In this document: piece after piece, positions 33,752 through 45,265 of the stretch
Position numbering within the stretch: position 1 is the first letter of the stretch
How the letters are laid out: each line of letters starts with the position of its first letter
Source: Asterochloris sp. CNOR1
Lineage: Eukaryota > Chlorophyta > Trebouxiophyceae > Trebouxiales > Trebouxiaceae
Direction of reading: 5' to 3'
DNA length: 64,000 nucleotides
Assembly (NCBI GenBank): GCA_963969365.1
Contig: OZ017748.1
Span: forward strand, 2,294,001-2,358,000
Position numbers and translations under genes: made by a program
The notes under the pieces: model-generated
What the model was told of the DNA's origin: nothing
The model's database searches: none
What the model saw: the letters and a program-made list of their open reading frames with translations, nothing else

Positions 33752-36700
33752 TCACAGCACTACTTCAACTATTTCCGAGCGTGCCCCAATCTTGGTGGCA
33801 CACGCAGGACACTTACGATTCCTGCTGTTCCATGTCTGCAGAATGCATTGCTTGCAGAACAGATGCTTACACTTGAGCAGAATCGTGTCCTTCTTTCTCT
33901 CCTGGCACACATCGCAGCGGATCTGCTGCTGCAAGCTGTTCACCTGGGCTTGCAGCTCCTCAGCGAGACTGTTTTTGCCCGCTGATTGGTCCTGGTTCAC
34001 CTTGCTCATGCGATGCTGGAGGACCTGCAGGTGCAGCAGGCGGCCAAACGCGCTGGCTTGACAAAACATTGACTTCAAGGCCAGCAATGGGCCTCAGCTG
34101 AATCTGAACGGCTGCTGACCTGCAGCCCGGCAAAGGCAGGATTGCTGCAGAAACCTCTCACCCGCCTTCCCTCCCTTGGCCCCCCTCATAGCACAGCGGA
34201 GTGCACAGCAGCCCAAACTCTCTCAGGCAGCCGGGCAGACCTCAGGTCACCTTTGCTTGTGCCGCCAATCTGGCTCAACACCCTGTCTTCCACGTGCAGC
34301 CGCCCATCCCAGTCTGCAGCAGCCCCCAGCCCCAGAGGCAGCCCATTGCAACGCCAACTCACCTTTAGGTCTTCCTGCACGCGCTGTCGCTTGTGCTGCT
34401 CCTGACTCAGCTCCTCAGCTGCCTGGTCTGCTGCATGCTTGTACTCGCCGCACTCACGCTGTGCTTCCTGCAGCAGGACCTGCTGGTCCTGCAAGGCCCG
34501 CTCCCGGCTCTGCACTGCCGCACCGGCGTGGTCAGCCTGCTGCTGTGCTGCCTGTGCCGCCTGCTGGGCAGCCTGCTCCCGCCATGACTGTTCCTGCACA
34601 GCAGAAACAGCCCAGAGAGTCACGAGATTGTATGGGCTTGCTGTGCAGGCACTGCAGCGGCTCCAGACCACGCCGCAAGCGGCAGGCGGCTGGCAGCCTG
34701 CAGGAACGCCTGCATGCCTGATGTGCTGCCACGCCCAAGCCTGCCGGCAGCCCGCCATGGCTCACAGAGCAACGCTCCCTGCCTCTTGTCCAGGCTCCGA
34801 TGGGTCACAGCTCCCGGCCTGCCACAGCAGACATCACCATGCTCTCAACTCGATCTGTGCCATGACGACAGTGATGCTCCGCTTCAGTAAAGCTCAGCTG
34901 CATTAAAGCTCAGCTGCCAGCCTGATCCTGACCCTGACCTCTGCCCAGGCTGCAGACCACTGACGCGTCAGGCGACCGCTCACCTTGCCCTATGCAATGG
35001 GAGCTGCGATGCATCCAGGCTTGCAGCCTACTCAGAGCACACAAACCAAGCCTGGCCGGCTCCTTACCTTGACCTCGGCTGCAAGGGCAGCGATGCGCTG
35101 CTCACACTTGGCCTTGGTCTCCTGTACCTCTGCGCAGCGCTGGTCGGCCATGCGTGCCTGCTGCTGCTGCCGCTCTGCCTCCAGCCGTAGCCGAGCTACA
35201 CTCTGCCTCTCGGCCTCCAGCTCAGCTGACACCATGGCCGTCTGCTGGACATGCCTGGTGGCCTCCTGCTGGGTTGCATGGAGGGACTGTGTGCAGGCGT
35301 CAATCTCGGCAACAAAGGCATCGCTCTGGGCCTGCACGGCAATTGGTGCAAGGATGTGGTGGCCAACATGCCTGCTGCTTCAGCAGGCAGACTGCCCATG
35401 CGCAGCAAGAGCCACAAGACCCAGAAGTGTAGCCCAAACAGCAGATTCCAAGGGGGGATGCCTCTTGCAGTCAGCACTTGCTTCCCCATGCTAGAAGGCA
35501 TTCGTCAGCACAGTGCAGCTGCACACTGACCAAGCATCTGGGGCATTCCCCACATAGGCGCCTCGTCTGCTCACTTGGCGAGCTTCAGCAGCAGGCTGCA
35601 CATGACTGTGGTCGGCCATACACCTGGCCAACAACAGGCTGCCTCTGAGCAAGACTGCACCGTGCGGAGCCCCCACCTGCATGTCCTTGACTTGCCCCTG
35701 AAGCAGCTCTAGCTGGCGCCGCAGGTCGGCAGCCTCTGCCTGCAGCTCATCCACTTCCCTGCCTGCCCGGTCGGCCTCAGCCCGAGCTGCCTCCTGCAGC
35801 CAGGCATGTTGGTCTTGGTCACCACTTGCAACAACTGTGCAAAGCAGATGGCTACCACTGATGTGCTGAGCGCTCGCTGGTAGCCCTAGGCAGCCCCTCT
35901 GCAGTGTGCTGCTGTCACTGCCTGGGCTTGGCCAGCTGCTTAGGCTACAGCAACGGTTTGCCACTCCTCTTGTCTCACACTGGAGCGCTGCTTTGAAGGG
36001 CTTAGGGCAGTCTGGGTGTGGCTTGGGGCCTGCTCTTCCTGTCTGAAGCCAAAGCCGTGGAACCTCCCTTGCTGCGATGCAGCTGGGCCCCGAAGGCATC
36101 CAAGGTGAAAGGGTGGCCCCACAGATCTCACCGTGAGGGCGCTCTGTGACTGCAGGCTGGCCTGCAGGGGGTGCCCAGCCAGCTGGGCCTGGCTGGCCTG
36201 TAGCTCCCGCCGCAGGGAGTCCTCGCTCTGCCGCACCTCCGCCAGCTGCCGCTGGTCCTGGGAGCACAGGCCCAGCAGGGACTCCACAAAAACCTTCAGG
36301 TCCTCAGAGCGCAGCTGCACAGCAGCCAAGGACGTCTTGCCGTGTTGACTGGCACACTCATACCAGATGTAATGCAATGCAGCATGTGAAAGCAGCCAGG
36401 AACAGTTGCAGCAGACCCCGCTGATGCACAGCAGCAAAAGGAGGGCCACGAGGAGGGTCCAGACAGCACTGCAGTGAGTGGCGACTGACAGGCTGTGCAG
36501 CCAACCTTGAGCTGCTGTATCTGGTCCATATCAGCTTTGTAGGTCTGCAGCCGGGCCTCCAGGCGAGCTACTCTCCTGCTCATGACCTGCAGCAGGGGCA
36601 CAGGCTCAGCAGGCTGACAGCACTAGGAGCAAAGGCGTCCCAGACAGCAACCCAGGCCCACAAAGCTTCAAGCAAGCGCCAAACCCAAGAGGCGGGCCAT

Positions 36701-39700
36701 CAGAGCTCCCATATTGCTTCAAGCCTCAGTGCGGCCACAAGCTTCCCCCCAAAAAGGCACCCCAGCAACATCACCTGCTGCATGCGCAGTGCTCGACTGG
36801 CCTCCAACTTGGCTGCCACCGCCGCCTGGTCTCTGCTGCCAGCAGCAAAGAGCTTAGCCCGAGCCTCATCCAAGTCCTGCAGCCAAGTACCAGCCATAGT
36901 GACAGCAACCATGCTCGGTACAGGCAGCCAATTTCCCGGCCCTGTGGAATGCACCGACAAAGCAGCATCTCTGCTCTAGTGCACCATAGCCGCTTGACAG
37001 AAGCACCTCCAAAGCGTTGACAGTGCACTGACCTGCTGGACCCTGGCCAGGCTCTCTGCCAGCTGCGGCAGGCTGTGCTGGGGGGCTGTGCGGGCCTCTG
37101 CCTGCTGCCGCAGGTGGTGTTCAGAATCACGCTCTGCAGTGACCTGCTGTAGCTGCGTGCGCAGGGTGTGAGTGTGCTCCTCACACTTGCTCAGCTGGTC
37201 GTGAGCATAGGCAGCGTCCTTCGTCTGCACGGGCAGCAGTGGCACCATCTTGCCATGGTGCCGGCTTATCAGGTTGCCATTGGCGGCCAGTCCTTCTGCA
37301 GCTCGCATGCACCTCAAAATCATATTTGTTGGCATGACATGATCGACTGTCAGAGCTGCCAACTGATGCCTCAGGCGCAGGCGAAGGTATGCCCTGGCTG
37401 CGCATTGACCTGCACTAGCTTGCCAGCAGGCGGCCTGTATGCCATGCAGCACCACTCTGCCTCACCGCCCTCTGAACCTCCTGCTCCAGGCGGAAGGCCC
37501 CCTGGTTTTTGGCAATCTCCTGCTGCAAGCTGCCCTTCATCTGCTCAGCCTGCGCTCTCCAGTGGTTCCGGTCCTGCTGCAGGTTCTGGTACATCTGGGA
37601 GTGGGCCACCCGCTGCTCGCTGCGAGCCTGCATCTGAAGCGTCTGCACCTCCCTGCGGGGCAGCCATGGGGCACCACGTGCTGATGTGGACACCTGAGCG
37701 CATACCCATCTGCCTGGGCTATGCGGCGCCACCTTCTGCATGTGATTGACCACCATGTACACCTCCCCGCAAGGCATAAATGCGCCCGCGTTCTGGTCAA
37801 AGCCAAGCCCCGCACAGAGCTGCTGCACAAAGTTGCTGCAGTGCCAGCTGATGTTCGGCACCCTGTGCACCTGCAGGCAGCTGTACAGCGCAAGGAACCG
37901 CATTGTGGTGCCTGCAAATTAGGATGAAGCCTCTGGACCGCCCATGTATTGTAGACGGCTGCCAAGTCGTGTGCTGCTGTGCGGTGTTGAGCTTGACAGG
38001 ATGTCGACAGCAACGCACACAGCTGCAAGCCAGCTGTGAGCCTGCCTGTTCGCACACAACTTTGCAGCAGCACAGGCACCCACCTGCGCAAGCATGCCGT
38101 CGTCTCGCGCTCCGCCTGCAGGTCAGCGCTGCGGGCGGCCAGGCGTGTCTGTGCCTCCTCCAGCGACAGCCATAGCTTCTCCATGGCCTGCCCAGCCGCA
38201 GCGGCATCCTCCCTCATCACTGCTGCAGCTGCGCTGGCCCCTGCCCCCAAGGTCACGTGGTTGCTGTCTGCTTCCGGCTTGGGAGCAGCTGCCGGTGCTG
38301 GATCAGACTGCGCAGCAGTGTGTGCAGGCATGCCTGCAGCACCACCACGGCAGGATCCTAGTGCTAAGGGTCTCAGTACAAGGAAGTAGATGCCTGCTCT
38401 TGGTGGCTGGCCTAAAGGTGTTCTTGTCACCAATCGGATGTGTACAGCACTTTGCGGGGGTCCACTCAGATTGGAGGCCCCAGCCTCCCCCCTGCAGCTA
38501 GGTCCAAGCAACTAGCCTGCAGCAAAGGCTAGTCACTCAATGACAAGCTGACTGTCAGTCGTTGTGCACCTGTAGAGACCTGGCGCAGCTTCTTCTGGGC
38601 AGCCACCAATCGCTCCTCTGTCTCAGCCAGCTGGTTGTTCAGCTCCTTCTTCTCCTCCTGCAGCTTGAGCACCTCCTCATCCGCCTGCTCCACCTGCAAG
38701 GACCTCAGCCCTGATGTCAGCTCTGCCGGGCTCGAGGCAGTCTCACACAGTGCCAGGCCTTCAGGACTGTCCAGAGGCAGCGGCAGGCCTCCCATCACTC
38801 TAGGACATGGACCAGCCCAGTGGCAGTCCAGGCCTCCCACAGCAGCGCAAACCAATGAACCTCTCCCCAGTAGCAAGTACAAGCATCAGCAAGCAGTGTG
38901 ACACTGTCTGTGCAGCCCAGCTGCTGCAAGCCTGTGACCTTGACGCGGTCTTAGGCATCACCCAGCTGCTCCAAGAGTTGCAACGCTGTCTGCACGCAGC
39001 CTCAGGCATCCATCATCCATCGGGCCTCTGCCTGGAAGCAGGCTGACACCTTTGACGCAAGCTCAAAGTGCTGCCCAGGGCTTTCCAGCAGTCAGTGCCA
39101 TCTGAGATGCACTGCACAGGGGCCCACTACGCCAACATGCGGCCATCGACAGACACCAGGTGCCCAGCTCACCCGCTGCTCAGTGGTCATGAGGAGCCCA
39201 GCCTGAGCGTCATGCTTCTTGAGGAGGGCCTTCACCTCCTCCGTCAGCCGCTTGATCTCACCTTGCATGGCCTGCAGGGCAGCCACTGGTCTCACAGCCA
39301 GTGCACGGCACGATGGCTTGTGGCCTGAGGGGCTCTGCTGTACGCTGAGATGCCAGCCATTGCTGCGCGGCTCAGCCCACAACCCCTGTACCTCTGTCAC
39401 TGCAGCTTGCACAAGGTGGAAATTGTTTGCAGAGCCCAACAACCCAAAGGGGCATCGTCAAAGATGTTTGCGCTTGCATGCACCCCTGAGCACGACTGCT
39501 CAAGGCAAACCCTGCACAGCCTCTCCTCCTGTGATGGTGTGCCTGTCAGTGACTGTTGAGTTGCATCCTGTTTGCTTGCTGAGTCAAGTGGCAAATGTCA
39601 CAATGCAGCAGTCAGCTGCATAACAGCTTGCCTCTACAACCTCCTCTCCCCCTGCAATGATCTGGCCGGCCAGGGCCTCACGCTGCTCCTGCTCATGGGT

Positions 39701-40699
39701 GATAAGGTCCAGCAGCCGCAGCAGGGAATTGCTGGTGGCGCGCTGCTTGGCCTGCAAAGCACGTTCCAGCTCGCTGGCGTCCTCGATCAGCTTGCGGTGG
39801 GCGCTGCGGGCGGTGCTGGCCAGGCTTGAGTCAGAGCGCAGCAGCCTGCAGACACCCAGTGGAGGTCTTCTCTGTGGGCTCAACAGAGCTGCTGGCCACA
39901 ACACCAGAAGCAGCCTGCGTATTGACATTGTGAGGTCTGGCAGAGCACAGGCTCTTGTGTGCCACAACAAGCAATTTGCATCTGCAATGGGCTTGAAACA
40001 GGTCCAGGGGGGGCAGCCAAGCTGTGTCCCAGCTGCGGGCCTCCCTGCTGGATGCCGCAGGGACCCCAGCAGGGGCAGCAGACCACAATCCCACAGCTGG
40101 CTCTCGTCGGCTGTGCAACCCTCATACGAGCCAGCTGCTCCTCAGCTTACCTGTCCAGGAAAGGGTCCATGACACCCAGCTTGCACTCTGCAGCTGATGG
40201 AGCTGGAGCGTCGATGTCCACTGCCTCTGCACCAAACAGCATGCGAGTATGTCAGCTCCCATCTGCGGCTGTGCGATTGAACAGGCATGAGCATGTGCCC
40301 TAGCTGGCAGCAAGCCGACCAGAACCTCTCAGACCCGGCAGCATTGACAGCGGCAAGCATACACCATTGCAGGCTGGGCACCTCTGTCCCTGCTGCGAAC
40401 ACAAGCCCACCTGTCTTGACTGGGCCATTTGAGTGGCCTGCGCTGTCGAGCTGGCCCTGCCTTCGGTCTGGAAGGAAGCAGGTGGCCCGGTCTGCCAGCA
40501 TGATGATGTTGGAGTTCAGCTGAGCCCACAGCCTGCCTGTGACGTTGAGCAGATCCTGGCATTTGGTCTTGAGCTCGATGTGCTTGGAGGCCTGCTCCTC
40601 CAGCTCCTGGATGCGCCGGCGGTGGCTCTCAAGCTGCTCAAGCACCTTCTTGTGCTGGAATGCTGCCACATTTGCAGCAGGCGCACGTCCCTCCATCAT
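33752..40699 (-). CDS. BRE1: BRE1/HUB E3 ubiquitin ligase for histone H2B
   Basis: Monoubiquitinates histone H2B with Rad6/UBC2 and so controls transcription and H3K4 methylation. The start ATG at 40699 gives an N-terminus matching BRE1: FQHKKVLEQLESHRRRIQEL and LLNVTGRLWAQLNSNIIMLA. Roughly 15 exons over 7 kb are almost entirely coiled coil rich in Glu, Gln, Arg and Ala, for example in the blocks near 38660, 37550, 36220, 35750, 35200 and 34430. The last exons carry the C-terminal RING: CDVCQERKKDTILLKCKHLF then CKQC and CPAC, ending KIGARSEIVEVVL with TGA at 33752-33754. A RING at the extreme C-terminus after a long coiled coil and the conserved N-terminus argue for one gene rather than several. 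Individual junctions in the coiled-coil part were not all fixed. Confidence 0.88.
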
Positions 40700-40978
40700 G
40701 CAGCTGGCAAGTCTGCCTCAGCTTCAAGAGTCAGGGGCTTGCCACTTCCATTTGAGGGGCAGCATTCTGGCCAGAAAGGCCAACTCTCTCTTGGCCTGTC
40801 GGTGTGATCTCAGTACGTGCACAATGGGCAGGCCCGCATTGCTGGATCTGCACTGGTGTTGGAAACCTGACTTCTTCAGCTGACCTATCCTTCCAGTCTG
40901 ATCTGGCGATCACGACGTCTGCGAAACAGGTCCTGGGCCTCAACCTGTGTTGCGCATATCAAGGGTTGCAGGCGGAGC
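40700..40978. promoter_or_regulatory. Divergent region, BRE1 / Tic22-like
   Basis: 279 bases between opposed ATGs; must hold both promoters. Nothing further recognised. Confidence 0.4.
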
Positions 40979-43213
40979 ATGCAGGGTCATCAACAGTTCT
41001 CACTGCCGCCTCCTGTTCAGCATGTGCTACAAAACGCTGAACGCCAGCTTGAGCAGCTAAGGCACGGTGCCTCTTCTGGCTGGCAGCAGGTGTCAAGGCA
41101 CGCACAGAGCGTGGTGCAGCAGGCATGCCAGATGCCACAGCAGTCGGTGCAGTTACTGGCAGCCCACTGCCATCAGCGACAGCACTCCCTGGCTTTTGCA
41201 GTGAGCGCCACTGCTGTCCTCTGTATGCCACTGTATGGCTTCCACTTGATGGGGACGCGTGTGCATGCAGAGCATCACATTGACAGGCATAGGGCAACGG
41301 CAGGCACCCGTACAGCCTCTGGCTGAGCTGGCTGAGTCCAAGGCGCCTGCTCAGGAGGATCCCTCCTCAGACTCAGCTGCGTGGAGTAAGGCAGCGCAAC
41401 ACAAGCTGCAGGATGTCCCCATCTGGACCGTGCACCAAAAGCGCAACATTGTGCTGTTGCATAAAGATCCGGTGAGGGCCTTGATGTGCTGTAGCTTAGG
41501 CACCATTACAGGGCTGGCCTAGAGCTGCTGTGAACCGTGGCAGAACCCCACAGTGCTGCCGCTCAGTAAGCAACGCCCAAGTGCAGAGCTGTCCCTCCAG
41601 CATGCTGCTGAGAGTGGTCCTGGTGCTGGGTGCAGGACAGCAAAGGCCAGGATCATGTGGCCTTGTTCTTCATGGGGGAGCAGGACGCAGCAGACCTTCT
41701 CGAGAAGGTCAGTCAGTGGATGTTTGCTGCTGCCATGAGCTGCAGGCAATGACGTGGCAATGCAGTCATGTGTGCTATTGCACAGACCAAGGCAAGCATC
41801 GCCACAACTGTCAGGACAAAGCCACCACGGTGTCAGCTTTACCCAGCTGCTGCTGCGCTGCAGCTCAAGGCCCAGGACCCCAAGCTGGGCAAGCAGTGCA
41901 GCTTGATACAGACATCCCTGGATAAAGTCTACCCCCTGCTTCGGGACAGCAACGGCCGCCTGGTTCCCCTCCAGGAGGAGGTTGAGGCTGCCCTCAAGGT
42001 GTGGCTGCAGTCACGAAGGGAGGTGTGGACGCCACAGCTATGTGCATCGAGCTGCACCTTCCAGATCCACCCTTCGACAGGCTGCATGCAATGTCGGTGT
42101 GGCTGCCTGTAGCTCGTGCATTGTTGCCCTTTGGGCCTCCGGGGGGCTGTGTCAGCAGCAGCAGAGGCTGCCTGCAGTCTGCCAATCCTATGAGGCGCCG
42201 CAATGGTTTCCCAATGGCACACTGGCTTTGCATTCATGGCAGTCAACCTCTGACTATAGCAGAGGCATATGCATGCTCTGGCCATCAACGTGAGAGTTTG
42301 TAGTGTAGCTGCAACTGGCAGGCAATGCAGCACTGCCTGCCAGTCGCAGCGTCTGTCAGGGAGCATGTACCACGGCAGCGGCATCCCCTGTCATGCAGTG
42401 CTACCAGGATGCGGGCGTTGAGGTGGAGGCCTTTGAAGGAGTGCCCCTCTTCCAGGCCAACCACCTGACCCTCCGGGCTGGGGATCGCCGGGTGATGACG
42501 CCCCTGTTCCTGAGCAAGCAGGACCTGGATGCAGCTCTCACCAGCGGCCTGCAGAGGCAGGATCAGGCCTTCCGCACCCACATGCAGGGCAAGGCAGACC
42601 AGGCTCGCATGGAAATCAACAGCGCAGAAAAGGCGGTGTGTGGCCGCAGCTGCAATACTGACCTGGCACCACTGTGCTGTGTGCTGCCGCCAGAATACTG
42701 TTTGCACATGGGCTGTGTGGCGTCCTTTGCTGCTGGCTGACAGTTCTGCAAAGCTGTGGCTTGCCAGAAGCATTGGACACCAGGTAGACTGCTTGAGGAG
42801 CAGCCATGTCAGTCTGCCCAGTCCAACACCTGGATTTTGTACTCCAGTTAACAGAGGCCAAGGGCAGGGGAGACAAGAAGAAACTCCAGGCAGCCATCAG
42901 CAAAGCAACAGAGCAGCTGCAGAGAGCTGAGCAGTTCCAGGCTGAGGGTTTCAAAACTGACCCACCGACCGTGGAGGTTGGGAGTCTTGAGGACGTCATT
43001 GCAAGTGAGCCGTCCTATATAGTGGCTCTGCCTGGCACGTCTTTCACAGAGGGGTGCCACCTGGTCCACAAAGCATGCAAGGAGGCTCTGAAGCATGTCT
43101 TCATGCATGCAGGTATGGAGTCGGGCATGAACACATGGGAAGACGTCATTTTCATACCACCATTTGGCATGCATGGGTTGCGGAGCCAGGCAGGGAACAA
43201 CACAAGCAGTTAG
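40979..43213 (+). CDS. Tic22-like family protein (plastid)
   Basis: Tic22 proteins are intermembrane-space components of chloroplast protein import; Tic22-like relatives share the fold with less defined roles. The likely start is ATG at 40979: the first exon has Gln-rich helices and one hydrophobic stretch (LAFAVSATAVLCMPLYG, about 41195-41240). Family features: VPIWTVHQKRNIVLLHKDP (41418-41471), a short exon GHVALFFMGEQDAADLLEK (about 41655-41708), GKQCSLIQTSLDKVYPLLRD (about 41888) and CYQDAGVEVEAFEGVPLFQA then LTLRAGDRRVMTPLFLSKQD (about 42400-42530). These parallel the Tic22 blocks V-P-V-F-T-V, a two-copy repeat, and G-V-P-V-F-Q. A Lys/Glu-rich helix and YIVALPGTSFTEG follow, and the frame runs to a stop at 43211-43213, although splicing before it is possible. 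TGTAA at 43339-43343 is a candidate poly(A) signal. Confidence 0.78.
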
Positions 43214-43345
43214 GCAGGGATTTCAAACTTGCCCTGGTCCAAAGCCTTCCAATGAACGTAATGAAATGCTCTGCAAATGCCCTAAAACCAGTCTGACGAA
43301 CCAGTGGGCGCACGCAATTGCTTGGCAGACAATGCATCTGTAAGT

Positions 43346-45094
43346 CTAAAATTTCATTTCGCCATTGACTTTGCTGATGAGGATGTCGCGGCCATGGGCG
43401 TGCAGGATGGCTGCCTTCATGGTGACCTTCCAGGTGGTCTTGACTCGTTTAACCAGTTCGAACTGGCCTAGCAAGACGTCTGGCAGGCCTGTGGCATCGT
43501 CGTCCTCTATCTCCACATCTGACAAGTTGTCCTCCGGCTCCTCAGCAGCCCCCTCCTCACGAGCAGTGACTGCCTCTGGAGCGGCCTCCTCCTGGGCAGG
43601 CTGAGCCGCCTTCTCCTTTTTCCTTTTCCTGCCTTTCTTAGCAGCAGGTGAAGCTGATGGACCACCATCGGCAGGCCCGTCCTGCAGGGAGCAGAGAGGC
43701 AACTCAGCAGGGTGGACTGCTGCATCCCCAGCAGTCCTATGCAGCCAGGAGCTGCCACTAGGGGCAGTGAAGTTGCAGCAAAACTTGGGCATAACCAGAT
43801 CGTCACAGGGGCTGCCACTAAAAGGGCTGGGAAAGCACCTCGCTCACCACTTGCGGCAGGTTGGGCAGGAGTGTGGGGAGCTGGCGGGGTTGATGCTGCT
43901 GCGGTGGCACACCCAGCTGAAAGCTGGTGGCCGCTGCCTCAGTCCGTTGCTGCTTGTACACCTGGCCACCCTGCAGTGGAGTAGGCTACTTGTGAGGCAG
44001 CCTGAGGAGTGTCTGACAGCCTGTGCAACCTGGTGGTGCAGATATGCCCCACAGCTCGCATGACGACCAGCAGCCTGATGGCCAATGCTAAAGTCATCAC
44101 AGAACTGAGGCAGCTTGCCTGGAAGTCATCTGGCATACCCCGCTTCTGGCCCAGCCCCGCACCACTCCCATGCTGCCCCAGAACAGCACCCTGCTGTGCC
44201 CTGCCAGCAGGCATGCTGGACAGGATGAGTGGTGCGCCAGGCCGTAGCCCATGCTGCTGCGACATCAACAAGGGGGGCAGGACCAGGTGCGGCAGCTGCT
44301 GCTGGGGCTGCTGCTTCAGGGGGCCCTGCTGTGTGGGGAGTGCTGTGCTGGACAGCATTAGTGGCGGCGCACCCTGCTGCCGCTGGTGGCGCTGCTGGAG
44401 CAGCAGCTGCTGCTGGCGGTAGTAGGCTTGCATGTCCTGCTGGCAGCGAGGGCAGCAGGCATGAGTGCCAAGTGCTGAAGCAGGGCACAGCGTCAGCCTC
44501 AATCCAGATCCAGCAGCTCAGCGAGCAGGCAACCATGTGGCAAGGACAGGCAGCAGGCCTGCCTCACCTGCCCTTGGGACAGGTGAGCCGCTGGCTGGCC
44601 AAGGTGTGGCAGCTGTCTGGGAGCAGCTGGCTGTCCGCCAAAAATTGGCAGGTCAGGCAGCCTTCCACGTGACTGCCCTGGCTGCCCTCGATCAAAGAGT
44701 GGCAGCCCATTCAGAGCAGGACCGGAGCCTGTGCTTTGGGCTGCCCCAGCCCTGACAGGCAGAAGACAGCATATGTCTCAGGGCTGCACACGTCGCACAC
44801 ATTGGAGCTGGTGCCTCAGTGCACGGCAGGGTCCAGCCTCACTCTTCGTCTGGTGAATTGAGGACGCCACTCTCCCCCAGCTTCTGCTCCCAGAGTACCC
44901 TCAGCTCATCAATGACAGGTCTGATAGAGCAACACACCATGTCAGAGGCCTGGATCCACTAGGCAGGCAGGTGCAAGTCAGGCGCCAGCCTCTCACTCGC
45001 TCTGCTCTGCCACGAAGTCTGCACGTGCTTTGCTGAGGACCTCGTCAATGACAGCTCGGTATACCTCCTGTAGCTGCTCATGATGAGCTTGCAT
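43346..45094 (-). CDS. TFIIA-L: Transcription factor IIA large (alpha/beta) subunit
   Basis: TFIIA stabilises TBP on the TATA box during RNA polymerase II initiation. Start ATG at 45094 gives MQAHHEQLQEVYRAVIDEVL and SKARADFVAEQ; the next exon reads PVIDELRVLWEQKLGESGVL, together the N-terminal four-helix-bundle part. A Gln/Pro/Leu-rich spacer (about 44450-44100) has repeated L-P-x-L-x-L-S-S-type and poly-Gln segments, as in the variable middle of the family. The C-terminal exon has a Lys-rich patch (KKGRKRKKEKAA), the acidic stretch DNLSDVEIEDDDATGLPD, and the beta-barrel strand block QFELVKRVKTTWKVTMKAAI then HGRDILISKVNGEMKF, ending TAG at 43346-43348. Both conserved ends are clear; junctions in the spacer are approximate. 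Confidence 0.92.
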
Positions 45095-45265
45095 GGCCTG
45101 GATCGAGCTGCTGGCTCTCGTTGAGTTTTTGTGTCCTAGGTCAGGGATAGGGCCTCAACCTCAAAGCTCTGGTGGTGGCTCCCTTGAGGCAATGCATGGC
45201 ACCTCTGATCTGGCTGATGAGCATGGTTCTGCATCTGACTTCTGGTGTAAATTTGCAGCAGGCTC
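45095..45265. promoter_or_regulatory. Divergent region, TFIIA-L / mid-SUN
   Basis: About 170 bases between the TFIIA-L ATG and the candidate ATG of the SUN gene. It contains a TTTTTG run near 45127 but no clear TATA box. Confidence 0.35.

Noticed and set aside
33752-40699. Treating the coiled-coil blocks as several separate genes
   Set aside because: The N-terminal BRE1 signature at 40699 and the C-terminal RING at 33752 bracket uninterrupted same-strand coiled-coil exons, as expected for a single BRE1/HUB gene.
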